Assembly (NCBI GenBank): GCA_037892935.1
Contig: JAYXKI010000007.1
Location: 1,116,001 to 1,180,000 of the forward strand
Reading direction: 5' to 3'
DNA: 64,000 bases
Origin: Phlebopus portentosus
Taxonomy: Eukaryota; Basidiomycota; Agaricomycetes; Boletales; Boletinellaceae
A program made the position numbers and the translations under genes. Positions 1 to 13,337 of this stretch are shown piece after piece. Each line of letters opens with the position of its first letter. The first letter of the stretch is position 1. The notes under the pieces are model-generated. The model worked only from the letters and a program-made list of their open reading frames with translations. It was not told the origin of the DNA and did not search any database.

Positions 1-425
1 TGTGTGTCTACTTGTGTCCGTGTCCTATTTTTTTTCCTACTCACCTCGTCGCTCGTCAATCTACTTACTGTATCACACTAATACTTTTGTAGTATTTGGA
101 CTCTTGTTTTACGCCATCGGAGTGGTTTTTCGATCCGTTTTTTCCCCCTAGTTCTCTCTCGATTTGATCTCGCGTGGATTTCTAGATTTACTTCCTGATT
201 GTCAAGTCTGCTTGTATCGTTTACTCAAAAACAATGTCAAACTTTTTGCAGAGGATGTCCGCAATAGCGTTCGCCATTTGTTGCATTGCAAGGAAGAAGA
301 CAACGATCATCATTTGTTTGACGTTTATCGCAGTGATCAGCCTTGATGCCTTGGAAGGAAATCATTTTCAGCATGTTCCGAAATTACACTGTAATGACAC
401 TAGTACTAGTGATATCAGCACTATC
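1..425. other. intergenic, no gene recognised
   Basis: Only short overlapping reading frames of 60-80 codons are present, with no family resemblance. T-rich stretches occur near the left edge. Confidence 0.5.
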
Positions 426-554
426 GCAAGGGGCAAAACCCTATTTCCGAACCTCAAAAATTTGATCCGGAATTGAAATCCAGCCAATCAGAGGTGAGCT
501 TTCCAATTCTGTTTCCTGTATAAGCGGCTCAGAAACGTAATTCTGCCCCCTGTG
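426..554. mobile_element. MITE-like short inverted-repeat element, copy 1
   Basis: This roughly 130-bp segment is nearly the same as the segment at 63861-63995. The right end reads CTGCCCCCTGTG and the left end GCAAGGGGCAAAAC, so the ends are imperfect inverted repeats of the form CACAGGGG. The core CCAGCCAATCAGAGGTGAGC is identical in both copies. The left terminus has drifted (GCAAGGGG for CACAGGGG). It has no coding capacity. The CAGGGG-type ends resemble hAT-derived MITEs, but no clean target-site duplication is visible, so the superfamily is an inference. Confidence 0.7.
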
Positions 555-1004
555 CGTATATATATATATATATGTAGTACTTGTCTTTTTTGTAGTAGCT
601 TTTTTTTTCGTGCTTGACTGCTGAGTGAGAAAAGCTGATCTCTCCCACCGATCCTCGACTGTACATGTTTCTGCTTACTAGGTTACCGGTTCTTTCAAAT
701 GGAAGTTTCCGCTTCGGAAAGGTATACGCGCAGAAACGGTAAGTGTCATTACATTACATAATTTTTGGAACATCGCAAACTTCTGTACGATATTTTTATG
801 GAATATAATCGACATAACCTTTTTTTTCTTTCTCTCCACCAGCCGGTGCTTAAAATCAAGGGGAGTCGGCTTATAATAATTTTATACGATTTTGTACAGA
901 TTTTTGCGATGATCGAACTCGGAAAGAAATAGGACTCAACCTAACTACAAAGATACATTACACGGGAATCAGGATGGGAGTTGTAGAGGATCTGAGGAGA
1001 ACAG
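555..1004. other. intergenic with TA microsatellite
   Basis: A (TA)n run lies at about 557-573, directly after the inverted-repeat element. Nothing else is recognised before the 3' end of the TPR-CHAT pseudogene. Confidence 0.5.
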
Positions 1005-4000
1005 TCAGGCGCCTATGTGTGTAAGGTTTACCCATCTCTCGGCCATGATGTCCATAGGTCTGCCATTCTCTACATCATCTCGCCGCTCCCTCAGCTGCAA
1101 TGCAGCGTCGCGAACAGCCGCGGCAGATCTCTTTAAACCTAGATTCCTCCTTTTCTAGGTCACCCATCATATACTTGTAGTATATGCTCCCTGGGAGGAA
1201 AGATTCCATCTCGATCAAGCAACTGCCACACATCGTCCCCACGACGCTTCGAAATCCGCAAAACTGCATCGCTGCCGCCAAGTGGAGGGCCTCATCCAGT
1301 GCGACTTTTGGCGATTGCTCTGCAGTATTGCAGGCTAATAGAAAGGCGAACTCTGCGTTTGGTAGACTAGCGTGGGCGATATCGAGTAGCGTCATTCGTC
1401 CGCCGCGAAGCGCGAAGGAGGACTTGAAGGGGTCGAGTTTCAGGAGACCATGACAAGCAAATGTGCACCCATTGATAACTTGGAAGGGCCTGCAGTACTG
1501 TGTCGCGGGACGCCCGGTCATTAAGCAGATGCTTATCAATCTGCTTGAACTTGCCAATGAACTTCCGTTCTCTGATCGTTGCGGGGAGTTTCGTGTCTCC
1601 AATAAAAAGCAGTCGCTGCCTATTGTTGATGGGCTCAGATCGAGCGATGATAAGTGATTTAAGAATCGGCGTGTATGACGAGATATAATCGTCAAGAAGA
1701 TATCCTGGCCTACCATCCGCACTCTCATAGGAGCACGCAGCATGGAAAGGAAGCGAAGACAGCAACGAAGTCGGGCACCACAAATGCGTGATCCAGAAGC
1801 GCCTGGTCGTTCTCAATCGAGCCCACGCCATGTTTGTAGCGTTGAAGCAGGAGATCATTACACAACTCTGAAGCATTCGCATACCACTCGCCGTCCAATG
1901 GGACGCAGACACAAGACTCTTCATTGTGTGCGAGAATGATGAGTGCATCGCACCGAAAAACGGAGTGGTTCACCACAATGACGGGTCCCTCTGAAGCTGC
2001 CTGTTTTAACGTTTCAAATGATGCCGCCTGAAGGAAGTCTTCAAATCCAGGTATTCTGCGTATTTCGTATACGGACCGCTGTGTACACGAACACCGCCAA
2101 CTGCACTCGGACCAGGCAAATTCGGATCAGAACAAGTCAACAGAGTCTCCAGTTCCTGGCTGCAATCCGCAAACTTGTCAGCAAGATCCTTGTTCGCCTC
2201 TGACAAGAGATCCAGCGGGGTCCTAAGATTTCGCATCTGAGATCACCGCAGATTTCTCCCCTGCTCCAGCAGCTCGACGGCTAGGATGAAATTCTCTTAT
2301 TCTATGGCATACGAAGCAACATCCACAGCAATCGGCTGTCACTAGCGAGCAAAGAATGTTGACCGGATAGAGTGGGTCTGACGGTCAGAGCGTGTTGAAG
2401 GAGTGTGCTCGCTATTTAATATGCACTGAGAGTTGTAGGGTGATCATGGCAAGGAGCGAGAATCGACCATTGCTGTTCCGCCTCCAGACGTGCTGCTGAG
2501 CTCCAAAACACATGAGCAACACTATCTTTTAAGGCTTCGATAGATTCCTCGAAATCTTCCTCGCGACCCTCCTTCTCGAAACGAGTGAACGGAGAACTTG
2601 AGAGTCCGACCAGTGTCCAAGAACGACTTCGATGTCCTTCGGGACGAAGAGCAAGACTGGCACGGAATAGAACGATAGACTCTGTAAGATCGTCTTCGTT
2701 CTCGCTTTGCTCAAAACGATAAGCAGACAACCCGCAAGATTGTTGAGTGCCACGGAACGATTAGGATGGTGCTCGGGAAGAAGAGCCAATACAGTCCGGT
2801 GCAGTGCGATCGACTCGCTTAGATCATCTGGATTTCCCTTCTTCTCAAAACGTGCTACCAAGGAATTTGCTAGTTTGTTGAGTGACGCAGCCGTCGGGAC
2901 AAAGAGCAAGGACTTCACGATGTAGTGAAATTGATTTATTAAGGTCTTCAGAATGCTCTTTTTGGAGAGCCTGAATCTGCAGAGAGTATGCTAGATTACC
3001 AATTATCTCAAAACGGTCCGGGTGACTCTCGGGGAGAGAATCCAGGGCGGCGCGGAACAATGCAATTGATTCGCTCAGATCGCCTGGGTTTCCGCTTTCC
3101 TCGAATCGATTCTGAAGAGAGCTCTCCAGGTCACTTACTAGTGCAGTGCAGGATGGTCAGGATGATTGTCAGGACAAAGAGCCAGGGCATCACGACGCAG
3201 CGTTATTGATTCGTTGAGATCGTCTGCACTTCCGCTTTCCGTAAACCTAGTCATCAAGGCACTGGAAAGATCCCTCAATGCCTCGGAACGACCGGGATCG
3301 TCTTCAGGGCAGAACTCTGGACTAGCTCGACGCAGCACAATCACCTCCTTGATGTCATTTTGCTTGAACCTCGTCATCAAGGAGCTGACAAGATTGTCCA
3401 ATATTACGTAATAACTGGGATGGTCGTTGGGAAGGAGTCGTGAGGCAGCGCGATCAAAGTCAATCGACTCCGTAAGATCATCCATGTTCCCATTCAGCTC
3501 GAAACGGGTTTTTAGAGACGTAGCGAGGTCATTGAGTAACGCGAAGCGATTGGGATGGCTGTCGGGAAGAAGAGTTATGGTGTCACGAAGCAGTAAGGTC
3601 GATTCTTCCAGATCGATTGGGCTTCCGAGCTCCTCAAAGAGAGTCGAAAGGCAGACTGCAAGACTGTTGACCTCCGTGGCGTGACTGAAATAATCCTTTG
3701 AACAAAGAGCCAACGCAGAACGATGCAGAGCAATCGATTCATTCAGATCTTCTGAGCGTTTCGACTGTTTAAAACGAGTCATCAAAGATCTTGCAAGTTT
3801 GCCGAGGTGTGTGAAATGTTCAGGCTGGCCGTCGGGAAGAATCACCAGGGCAGCACGGCGAACCGCGATCAGCTCATCGAGATCATTCTCACTCCCGCAC
3901 CGTTCAACACGAATCTGCAGTGAGTAGCCAAGGTTGTTCAGTAATGAGTGTCGACTAGGATGGCCCTCTGGGGAATGGGCCAGTGTTGCATGCTGCAATG

Positions 4001-5031
4001 CGCTCGACTCATTAAGATCTTCTGCATTTCCACACTGTTCAAAGCGGGCTACCAACGAAATTGCCAGTTTGTTGAGCAATGTAGGATGATCGGATGCCCT
4101 TCTGGACAAAGGGGTAATGCTGCCTGACGAAGTACGGTTGACTCGTCCAGGTCGACTACATTTCTGTTTCGCTCAAACCGAGTCATCAAGGAGCTTGCGA
4201 GACTTATCAATGTCCCGAAGCGAGATGAGTGACCCTCGGAAGAAAGATCCAAAGCGGCGCGATCCGTTGCGATCGACTCACTGAGATCTTCCATGTTTCC
4301 ATCTCGCTCGAAACGGGGTCAAAGGATATCTGCGAGATGTCTGAGTAAACAGAGGCGATTTGGATGCCCCTCAGGATGAAGAGCCAGGACTTCGCGGAGC
4401 AGCATGCCAAATTTGTCGAGGTCAAGTGCGTTTCCGCATTGCGCAATGCGAGTCCGAAGAGAATATCCAAGGTTGTTGAGCAGTGCGGGACAGTCGGGAT
4501 GGTCTTTAGAAAGAAGAACAAGGGCGTCTCGGAGTAGCACAATTAATTCATCAAGATCATCTGTGTCGCCGCATTTTTCAAAACGAGTCAGGAGAGATCC
4601 CGCAAGGCTGTTGAGTGCTGAAGGGCGATTGGGACATCACGAGGGAAAACTGGATAGGGAGGCACGAAAGAACTCGATGGATCTATTCAGATCATCGACT
4701 TCACGGGAGCGCGAAAAGCGAGTTGAAAAGGAATTTGCAAGATTGTGTAGTAGAGCAAATCGAAAATTGTGGTACCCAGGGCAAACAGCCAATGTATCTT
4801 TCCAGAGCCCCCAATTGCTCTCTCTAGGTCCACGATGTCTTCTGATCTCTTGTATCGGCTCATGCGCGAGCCCACCAGGTTGCTCAAGGATGCCCAGCGG
4901 AGAGGATGGTCTGGAAAGCAAAGAGCAAGAATGATTCGCTCAAGCGCAATGGTCCAGTCAAGGTCTTGAATATCTCCCAATTGATCAAAACCGTCCTGTA
5001 GGGCAGAAGCTAGGCGAGAGAGTAACTTCAA
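1005..5031 (-). pseudogene. TPR-CHAT protein, degraded
   Basis: The N-terminal part (5031 to about 2416) is a long array of about 53-codon TPR-like repeats. Each follows the pattern DLNESIALxRxALxLxPEGHP..LLNNLAxSLxTRF. The C-terminal part is a CHAT (caspase-like) domain. It keeps the His of FACHG (about 1455), the Cys of LLACNTA (about 1330), the block ALHLAAAMQFCGFRSVVGTM, and the family's usual end ERWVN.THIGA before a stop at 1005-1007. No single frame is open. The frame changes near 4800, 4100, 3137, 2900, 2715, 1960, 1730 and 1470. In-frame TGA codons occur near 4634 and 4315, inside otherwise good repeats. Introns cannot explain shifts in the middle of a repeat. In living members CHAT is a predicted cysteine protease and TPRs sense partners. 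The family is greatly expanded in Agaricomycetes. The true start upstream of 5031 is unclear. Confidence 0.85.
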
Positions 5032-6637
5032 GACATTCGATCCATACGAATGTTCTGGAGTCGTGCCATTGCTTTATCCTGACTCCTTTAAATTACAAAA
5101 GTATTAGCATCTATGCCGCAAGGGAGATCTTAGAAATTACCACAGATAAGACCAACGTGACATCCATTATTCTTGAAGCCTCTTTGCACTCAAAAGAATT
5201 TTGATCCGAGCTATATTGTCTGCTCTAGTAGAAAAAACTGATGAGTGAGAGATAAAGGATGGACTTTGACACGGTGAGAGATCGAAGATCAAGTTGGGTC
5301 AAATACAACCAGCATTAGTAAGTAGGAACGTGATCATCCTATTATTTGCATCTATTTGGACAAGACGGGTCTAGTCACGCTGCCGGCCCCCGTGACTGAC
5401 TTCTGTCCAAATATGGCAGACCACTCCGAAATTCTAGGCCAGGAATCTACAAAGGGTAAGCAGCTGCGGCCGGCCGTGTGTAGTAGATATTTTTCCCTGT
5501 AGTGGGTTGGTGAATTACTCCTTGTGGATTCTGATCTACACGGGTTGTATTAGCCTGTCTTTCCATGCTGGACTGGGCAGTCAGAACGGATCATTTTCTT
5601 GTTTATGCTACTTAGTACAGAACCTTGACCTACCTTAATTTATAGGATTTGTATTGAACGGTAATATAATGGAGGGGAAAATCTATATATAGATATTTAA
5701 TACAGAGTCCGACAGGAATGAATTAGCAACTAGAGTTATCGGCATGAAACTTTGAAGATGAGTATGAGTAAGTATGAATAGCGTGATGTTCAACTTTTTG
5801 AGAGAGGAACGCTCGGGGCTTCACTGTCGCTGGCTAAACCTAAGATCCTATCACATCGACCATTGCATACACGCGGGAGGGGGGACCAATGCGGACACGG
5901 TTGCAGAGAGTACGAGACGGAATTGGAAAAGAGACTGGCAATAAACATTGTGAATGGAGAGGATTGAAAAAACCACAAATAAGAGAGGCTGGGGGAAAGA
6001 GAGAATGGAAGAACGAGAATGGACGCGACACGAGCTGGCGGGGAGGATAGACAGGCAGACAGCGAGAGTGAGAGTGAGTGAGAAACGAAACAGTATATAG
6101 AACGAAAACAGAGGGAGAAAAAAGAATGAACAACCGTAATAATATATCGCCGGTTCGGCGGCAACAAAAACAGCCCGTAAAACGATGTGTAACCTATAAC
6201 TAACAGCAACATAACACGGCACACTGAAAGAGAACTAACCGAAACCCGACCGCCAGTCAGTCCATCAGCCATCCAGCAAATCCCAACCGTCGCCACCGTT
6301 GTCCATCACACCCAGTATGCCCTCGGTCCATCCCACCAAGCCTACGTACACATGTATGAACGTCCGTATATGTTCCCACGCACCGCCTCTAAATCTGCTA
6401 ACCAACAACCAGCCAGCCCGCGCAGCGAAGAGCCCCGCTTCTTCTTCCCCCAACCGGCCACCGGACGACATGATGAAATATTTTCTCTCGCATCCGCCCG
6501 CCAACGGATGCGTGAGAGCTTCGCCATGCCGCAAATTAGAATAAACGAGAGAAATGAAACACGGATGGATGGTGATGGTGGAGGTTGTGGCGACAGCGAT
6601 AGCGACAGCAACGGCGTCCTCCCGTGGCGCGAAATGC
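5032..6637. other. intergenic, no gene recognised
   Basis: Frames on the minus strand at 5790-6296 and 6265-6534 give low-complexity Ser/Leu/Phe-rich translations and no domain. The stretch includes the 3' flank of the PP1 gene, which ends at 6638. Confidence 0.5.
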
Positions 6638-8316
<1,679 letters not shown>

Positions 8317-9839
8317 GTCCTAACGATGTCACGTCTTCACACAACAAGTGTCAAGACGAAGAAAAACTTGTATAGAGGGCGTTGGACGCACGACGCTGTG
8401 AAGAATCAGAGACAAGTTGCGATGAGAGACTCGATCAAGAGTAGTGAGTTGGGGGTATCGAGATGTCGAGCAGACTCTGGGCTTTTCGGATAACGCGACA
8501 CGGGCCGACCTGCGAGAAGAATTTTTAAAAAAATGTGTTGAGCGCAGAACGGCCAGCGAGCGGCGGTCGCACTGACTTGAGTGCCTTGAGACGACGACGA
8601 ATATGAGATCGATGATGAACGAGACGAGGACGACGAAGGGAGATGTTACGAATGCGGTGGGACAACGAAACCCGTTGATTTGAAAAGGAGACCCGGGCAA
8701 GGTGACCCGTGGGAACGCCTTACCCCAAATTCGCACCTACTCGACACCGCCCCTACTGATCGCTGGCCAAACACTCTCGAGACCTTCTCGTCCTCTTTTG
8801 TTTTATACAACCCTTTATTTGCATTCCTGTTGTCAGGCCATTGCTCTGCTAAGTGATTATATTCGCAAGAAATGTATGCAATTTGACTTTGTCTTGAATT
8901 CATGCGATTGGATTATCATTCTGTGCTCTTCTCAGGCTGGCGAATTCACCTCACGGTTCCTTCGACTCCATAATTGCATCACTAGCACACACGCGTACCC
9001 TCGAGACTTGAAGGTTAGAACCCTCGCTCCTGTCCGAGCCTCTCCGAGATTCACATTGTCGCATTGTTCACTAAACGCATTGATATCCACGGCCCAGAAC
9101 TATGTATTCGGAAGACGAAGAACAGATCGTTTACTACTAAGACCAGAAACCTAAAACCCAATGTCGCAGTACTAGTATTTTTTACGTGTCTTATCTTCTT
9201 ACATCTTCCTGAAGAAATCCGACAGCAACCAAGAAGCTCACAATCTCACCCTCGGATCACTATTCACCGTATGTTTTCCAACAGACCTAGAAGACGAACG
9301 GTCTCTTTTCATGTTTACACACCGTATGTCATGATCTCTGCGGATCCTCCAGGTTCTATAGTGGTTCTATTTTCGCAGCACCGACCATCTAATAGCTGTG
9401 AGTACTGCGGAGAAGTTAAATGACGTACCTCTTCCTTCGGCGCGGGGAAACATTCATTATTAAGCGGCCTATCGGTAAACACACTCTCATAAGTACTTTC
9501 GTATCTCAGAATCTACCAGATCAGATGATTGATTCCGTATGTATTTCTCTTTGCTTTTGGTATTGTTCAATCCGCGGAAGTAAATTCAGATTATCGAAAA
9601 CTTTTTTTCAAACTCTGATCCTGTGACTCACACATATTGTAAAATGCGGAGGCAAGCCATTGACTGAAAGAAAATCAATATGAATTCAAAGACTTGTGCC
9701 CTTATAATTTTAGATTTCGCCGATACCCCAGATTTTACCCCAGAAAGCTCGAGCCAAATTTATGGATGGATTAACAGCGGTGGAATAATTGTAAGTCGAT
9801 TCGGAAGTAAGCTTGACTCGGTTTTATTTTTATTTTAGT
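8317..9839. other. PP1 promoter side and 3' flank of CBM1 gene
   Basis: The region lies between the PP1 start and the end of the CBM1 gene. Frames at 8702-9154 and 9064-9423 show no recognisable domain and no convincing splice pattern. No gene is called. Confidence 0.45.
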
Positions 9840-10918
9840 TTAGTCGACAGCGGTAGCCCCGTTGTAGTAATTAAGCGTCTCGTCTGCGCACCCTGCTGGA
9901 GTCTCGTACGCGTATCTACAGACAAAGCGAACGTCAGATTCAGAAGGTCCATCACAAAGTTCCCAGAAACATAACGATGTTGTTTGAGGAAGGAGACTGA
10001 TACTCACGGGCCAAGGTTAACGTTGACGGATGGAACTCCTGAACCGCAGGCAAGGAAGGCACCGATATTCTGGCGCGGGATGTCCGGAGCAGTCCACGTC
10101 AGTCCATCACCTTGGAACGCCCATGTACCCGTTGTCTCCTGCGTTGTGGAGAAGAATGTCGGAAGATACGTCGCGCCACTGGATGCTGTCGTCGTGTTGA
10201 CTGGAATCATCATCGTCAGTGAGTTAGACAGAAACGCAAGAAAGAAAGAAAAGAGAAGTACCGTTGAGGTAGAGAACGCTGCCGTCAGCAAGTTGCTGTT
10301 CAACCTGCCCATCGTTCAGCTGAAATTGCGCAGCAGTCGTGTAGCTTCCGAACACAGCTGGACCAGGCTGTCCAGTTTCCGCGGATTGAAGGTATGTGTG
10401 GAAGTTCGGGTCTTCCTACAGTGCACACATGATCCCGGTAAGAAATCACGCAAACAAGTCGACACGACAGAGGAAGAAGGGAAAGAAAGCAGGATGAGAC
10501 AGTACTTACGACAGCACGAATCCAAAGATTGCCGGTAAGAAGCGTCGCTCCTGTTGGTCCAGCAGTTGCGGTTCCAGATGGAATCGAAGAGCCTGCAGTG
10601 CTGGTCCCAGGAGTAGAAGTAACCGGTGACGAAGAAGCAGATGTACTCGAAGACGGCGCTGGTGCAGTTCCTTCAAGGCACTACGATACAATAAAAAAAA
10701 TTGAAACATCAGCATCTTCAGTAAATACATCTGCTCGAATTGAAATGAAGTACCTGACTGTAGTATGGATTGCTGGCCGTACACACCCAGCCAGACGGAC
10801 AAGCCGTAGGTCCAGTCCATCCAGTCCCACCACATTGACCCCATTGCGGTGCCGTAGTCTGCGCAAGAGCGCCACAGCCAGCCAGAAGGACGGTCGCCAA
10901 GACAATTTTGTCGACCAT
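9840..10918 (-). CDS. secreted protein with N-terminal cellulose-binding CBM1
   Basis: Five exons (10754-10918, 10510-10680, 10262-10415, 10008-10200, 9840-9915) join in frame to 252 residues. Residues 1-19 ([19 protein letters not shown]) are a signal peptide. Residues about 22-57 are a family-1 carbohydrate-binding module. It has the [15 protein letters not shown] block, four Cys and NPYYSQCL, the flat aromatic face that binds crystalline cellulose. A Ser/Thr/Pro linker follows (about 60-95). The C-terminal domain of about 150 residues starts at NLWIRAV and contains [11 protein letters not shown] and a terminal [11 protein letters not shown]. It is not assignable to a CAZy family by eye. 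The protein is probably exported to act on or bind plant cell wall. Catalysis is not shown. Intron 1 falls inside the CBM. Confidence 0.88.
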
Positions 10919-11528
10919 GCTACAGTAAATAGGAGTCGAGATCCGAGCAGTTCTAGCAGGAAGGAATATGTATAAGGCACTTTGATTCCAGCTGCCAAGG
11001 CACTTTTATATTCATACACAGAACTAGTCAGAGGAGAATCATCACGGAAAAGCGTCGGCTGGACTTGTGAGGTGCCAGGCGACAGACCGAAAGAAGGATA
11101 CGCAACTCTAGGCGAAGATCCGAGATTTATTTGGTGGAGGTATTCTCTCATTTATAGAATCCATACGCTGACAGGCGATTCAGAGTGTCAATTGGGTGGA
11201 AAGTGAGAATTGTCGGTGAAAGTTCGTGATAGAATTGAATTGCTGGCACGTTTCTGAGGTGTCAGAGGCTGAGCCTGTTACGAGGTCCTCTAGGAGAAAG
11301 AACATTATTCAGTACATTGACCGATTCCTTTTACCAGGCAAATAAATTTGTTGAAAACGCAGAATAGAAGTATGTACATGGGATGAGTAGAAGTGAACAG
11401 AACAAAGGTTTTCGTCTGCCTCTGTCTTCGCGTGATCCTTGCGGAGTTGCAAGCACGCCGTTTGCCGGATCGACGGTGATACCAACTTTCATCCTCATCT
11501 GTGTCCAGGTGCGGCCAACGTTTCAACG
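10919..11528. promoter_or_regulatory. divergent promoter region, CBM1 gene / mL59 gene
   Basis: The 610 bp between two start codons on opposite strands must hold both promoters. Only the TATA box on the CBM1 side is evident. Confidence 0.5.
11003..11010 (-). promoter_or_regulatory. TATA box of CBM1 gene
   Basis: TATAAAAG on the minus strand lies about 85 nt upstream of the CBM1 gene ATG. The position is right for a fungal TATA element with a short leader, as is common in inducible secreted-enzyme genes. Use of the site is inferred. Confidence 0.5.
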
Positions 11529-12453
11529 ATGTCGCAAGTCGCTCCGGAGCTCATCAAGCGCTTTCGGGCGCGCGAGCTTCGGCGGCTCATTGAAAAGGGC
11601 CGCATGCCTCAGATGGATTCCGGTGCCGCGTGCCGCGTTCACGCCAAAGTGATGACCTTGCAGAATCCTTTCTTACCTCGCCCGCTTTTCGATCCCAGTA
11701 CGCGGAGTAATGCAGAGACTACGAGCAAAAAGGACTCTAGTCAGGGGCAGAAAAGTTCAAAACAGCAGAAGAATGAAAGGACGAAAGAGAAGAGAGAGAG
11801 GAAAAAGTGGGCGCAGCCGCACTATTCGCTGCGACAGCAGGCCGTTCTTGTCAAGCTCGCGCGCGCGTCGGGGACCCTGCATCTTCTTCCGCCTGGTCCA
11901 AAGCTTAGTATAGAGGAACTTGAAGCGGCGAAACGCGAGGCGAGCTTACGAACACAATCATCGGTGCAAGTAACGAATGACCATGGGTCCGTCGACTCTG
12001 TCAACGTACCATCGGAAACCAAAGAGAAGTCAAACACATCTCGTGTAGAAGCTTCATCAACGGTATTGGCGGAGGCTCCCTCAAAGCCTGCACAAGCTAC
12101 GCGTACGGTCGCTATACGTCGCAGTTCTCGTCATTTCGGTTATCCAGGCGTCGTCTTCAATTGGACAGGCAAGGCACCCGAAAAGCCGCGCAAGAGGCTC
12201 ACGATCTACGTAGGCCGTCGTCGTATGTTCAAGGGCCACAAGTGGGAACGTCATCTCGACAAGCGTCGTGCCCGGATCGCTGTTCGTATGCGCGACATGC
12301 GCAAGCGTATCCGCCGATTCAAGAACGTACGTGATATTACTCTGTTTTGCCAATTCAATTGATACTCACTTTAACAATTAGCATTACAAGAGAAGGCGTC
12401 CGAATCCTCTCAAGCCTGCTGTCCCTCGCAAGCGGGAAACATTACCATTCTAA
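11529..12453 (+). CDS. MRPL25: mitochondrial large-subunit ribosomal protein mL59
   Basis: Two exons (11529-12326, 12382-12453) encode 289 residues. The conserved N-terminal part MSQVAPELIKRFRARELRRL, the block YSLRRQ-like HYSLRQQAVLVKLARASG with LLPPGPK, and the C-terminal GRRRMFKGHKWERH followed by an Arg/Lys-rich tail match the fungal mL59 (yeast MRPL25) family. A charged Lys/Glu-rich insert near residues 65-95 and a low-complexity middle lengthen it relative to yeast. The protein is expected to be imported and to bind rRNA in the mitoribosome. The frame is open upstream to 11439, but 11529 was chosen because conservation starts there. Intron 1 (55 nt) ends in CAATTAG and the last 23 residues lie in exon 2. 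Confidence 0.9.
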
Positions 12454-13337
12454 TTTATCGACTAGATTACACACATCCAGTGTCAATTACCCAGCTCTTA
12501 TGCATCTTCTAATTAAGAGCCGAACTTCAGAATGGCTGGCAACGTGACTTTTCGTTTCATGATGAACTCGCTGAGATGGACGGGAAATCCCTCTTATCTC
12601 TTTCCTAATCTTATTGACATCGAAGCTGCTTGGAATCACCTGGTCTTCAGGCGCAAACAGTTGGAATGAGAGAGCGACTCATTTGCGCAAAGCTTAGAGT
12701 CTGGGTCACTAGCTCGCGACAAACGAAGCAAATATTTCTGAATATTCTCATCAGACGCTGAACAAAGGGACTTAGCTGTTCTACAGTAGATGTTCACGGA
12801 ACTTCATGCTTGAAAGGATCTGTTGTTGTCCCCTGGTTGACGGTGCGCGCTTGTTGGATCTAAAAATCTCTGTGCGGCTTACACCAAGACAGTTCTCAGA
12901 TACATAAACGATAACCAGATCAACATGTGATGGCTGTAGAGTTCGATATTGTGAATCGCGCTCACCTTCCAAGGAGATCATCCGAGTCCGGACTCCGACG
13001 CTAACATGATTCATGATGAGCTGGAGTTGTGGACGAGGAACCCCTGTCAAATCATCTCTCTCAGACACTAAAACTAAACTACCTTTCGGGAAAAATAGTA
13101 GAAGGTGACCTGATCTCGGCTGAGCATTACTAGTACTATTGAGTTAGGATAAGCAGGTTGTCCCTCAAAGGGTCTGTCCAAAATACGATATTTACTCGAT
13201 TCCAAGTTCAGCAGGTGAGTAGAAAATGCGTTGGAAATTATGTACAGCTTATGGATGCTACGGCTATAAATGGGTGGTCGAAGTCACCCGATTCGGGATG
13301 CAAGCATATTCGAACTCCGGGCCGAGGTTAGCCGGAG
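12454..13337. other. intergenic, no gene recognised
   Basis: This is the 3' flank of mL59 and the 5' flank of the F-box pseudogene. No supported coding region is seen. Confidence 0.5.

Noticed and set aside
1367..2236. Reading the CHAT-region frames as separate exons of a live gene
   Set aside because: The frame changes fall inside conserved blocks (e.g. between the WVH and FACHG positions near 1470) with no splice sites that would restore continuity.
5790..6296. 168-codon minus-strand frame
   Set aside because: Low-complexity Ser/Leu/Phe translation of a purine-rich tract, overlapped by other frames of the same kind. No motif or splice partner.
11439..11528. Upstream in-frame start for the mL59 gene
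   Set aside because: The extra 30 residues are not conserved-looking and the family pattern begins at the ATG at 11529.
13305..13320. tRNA B-box-like sequence (ATTCGAACTCC)
   Set aside because: No matching A box, acceptor stem or cloverleaf pairing at the right distance. It lies just upstream of the F-box pseudogene, where similarity to copy 2 has not yet begun.
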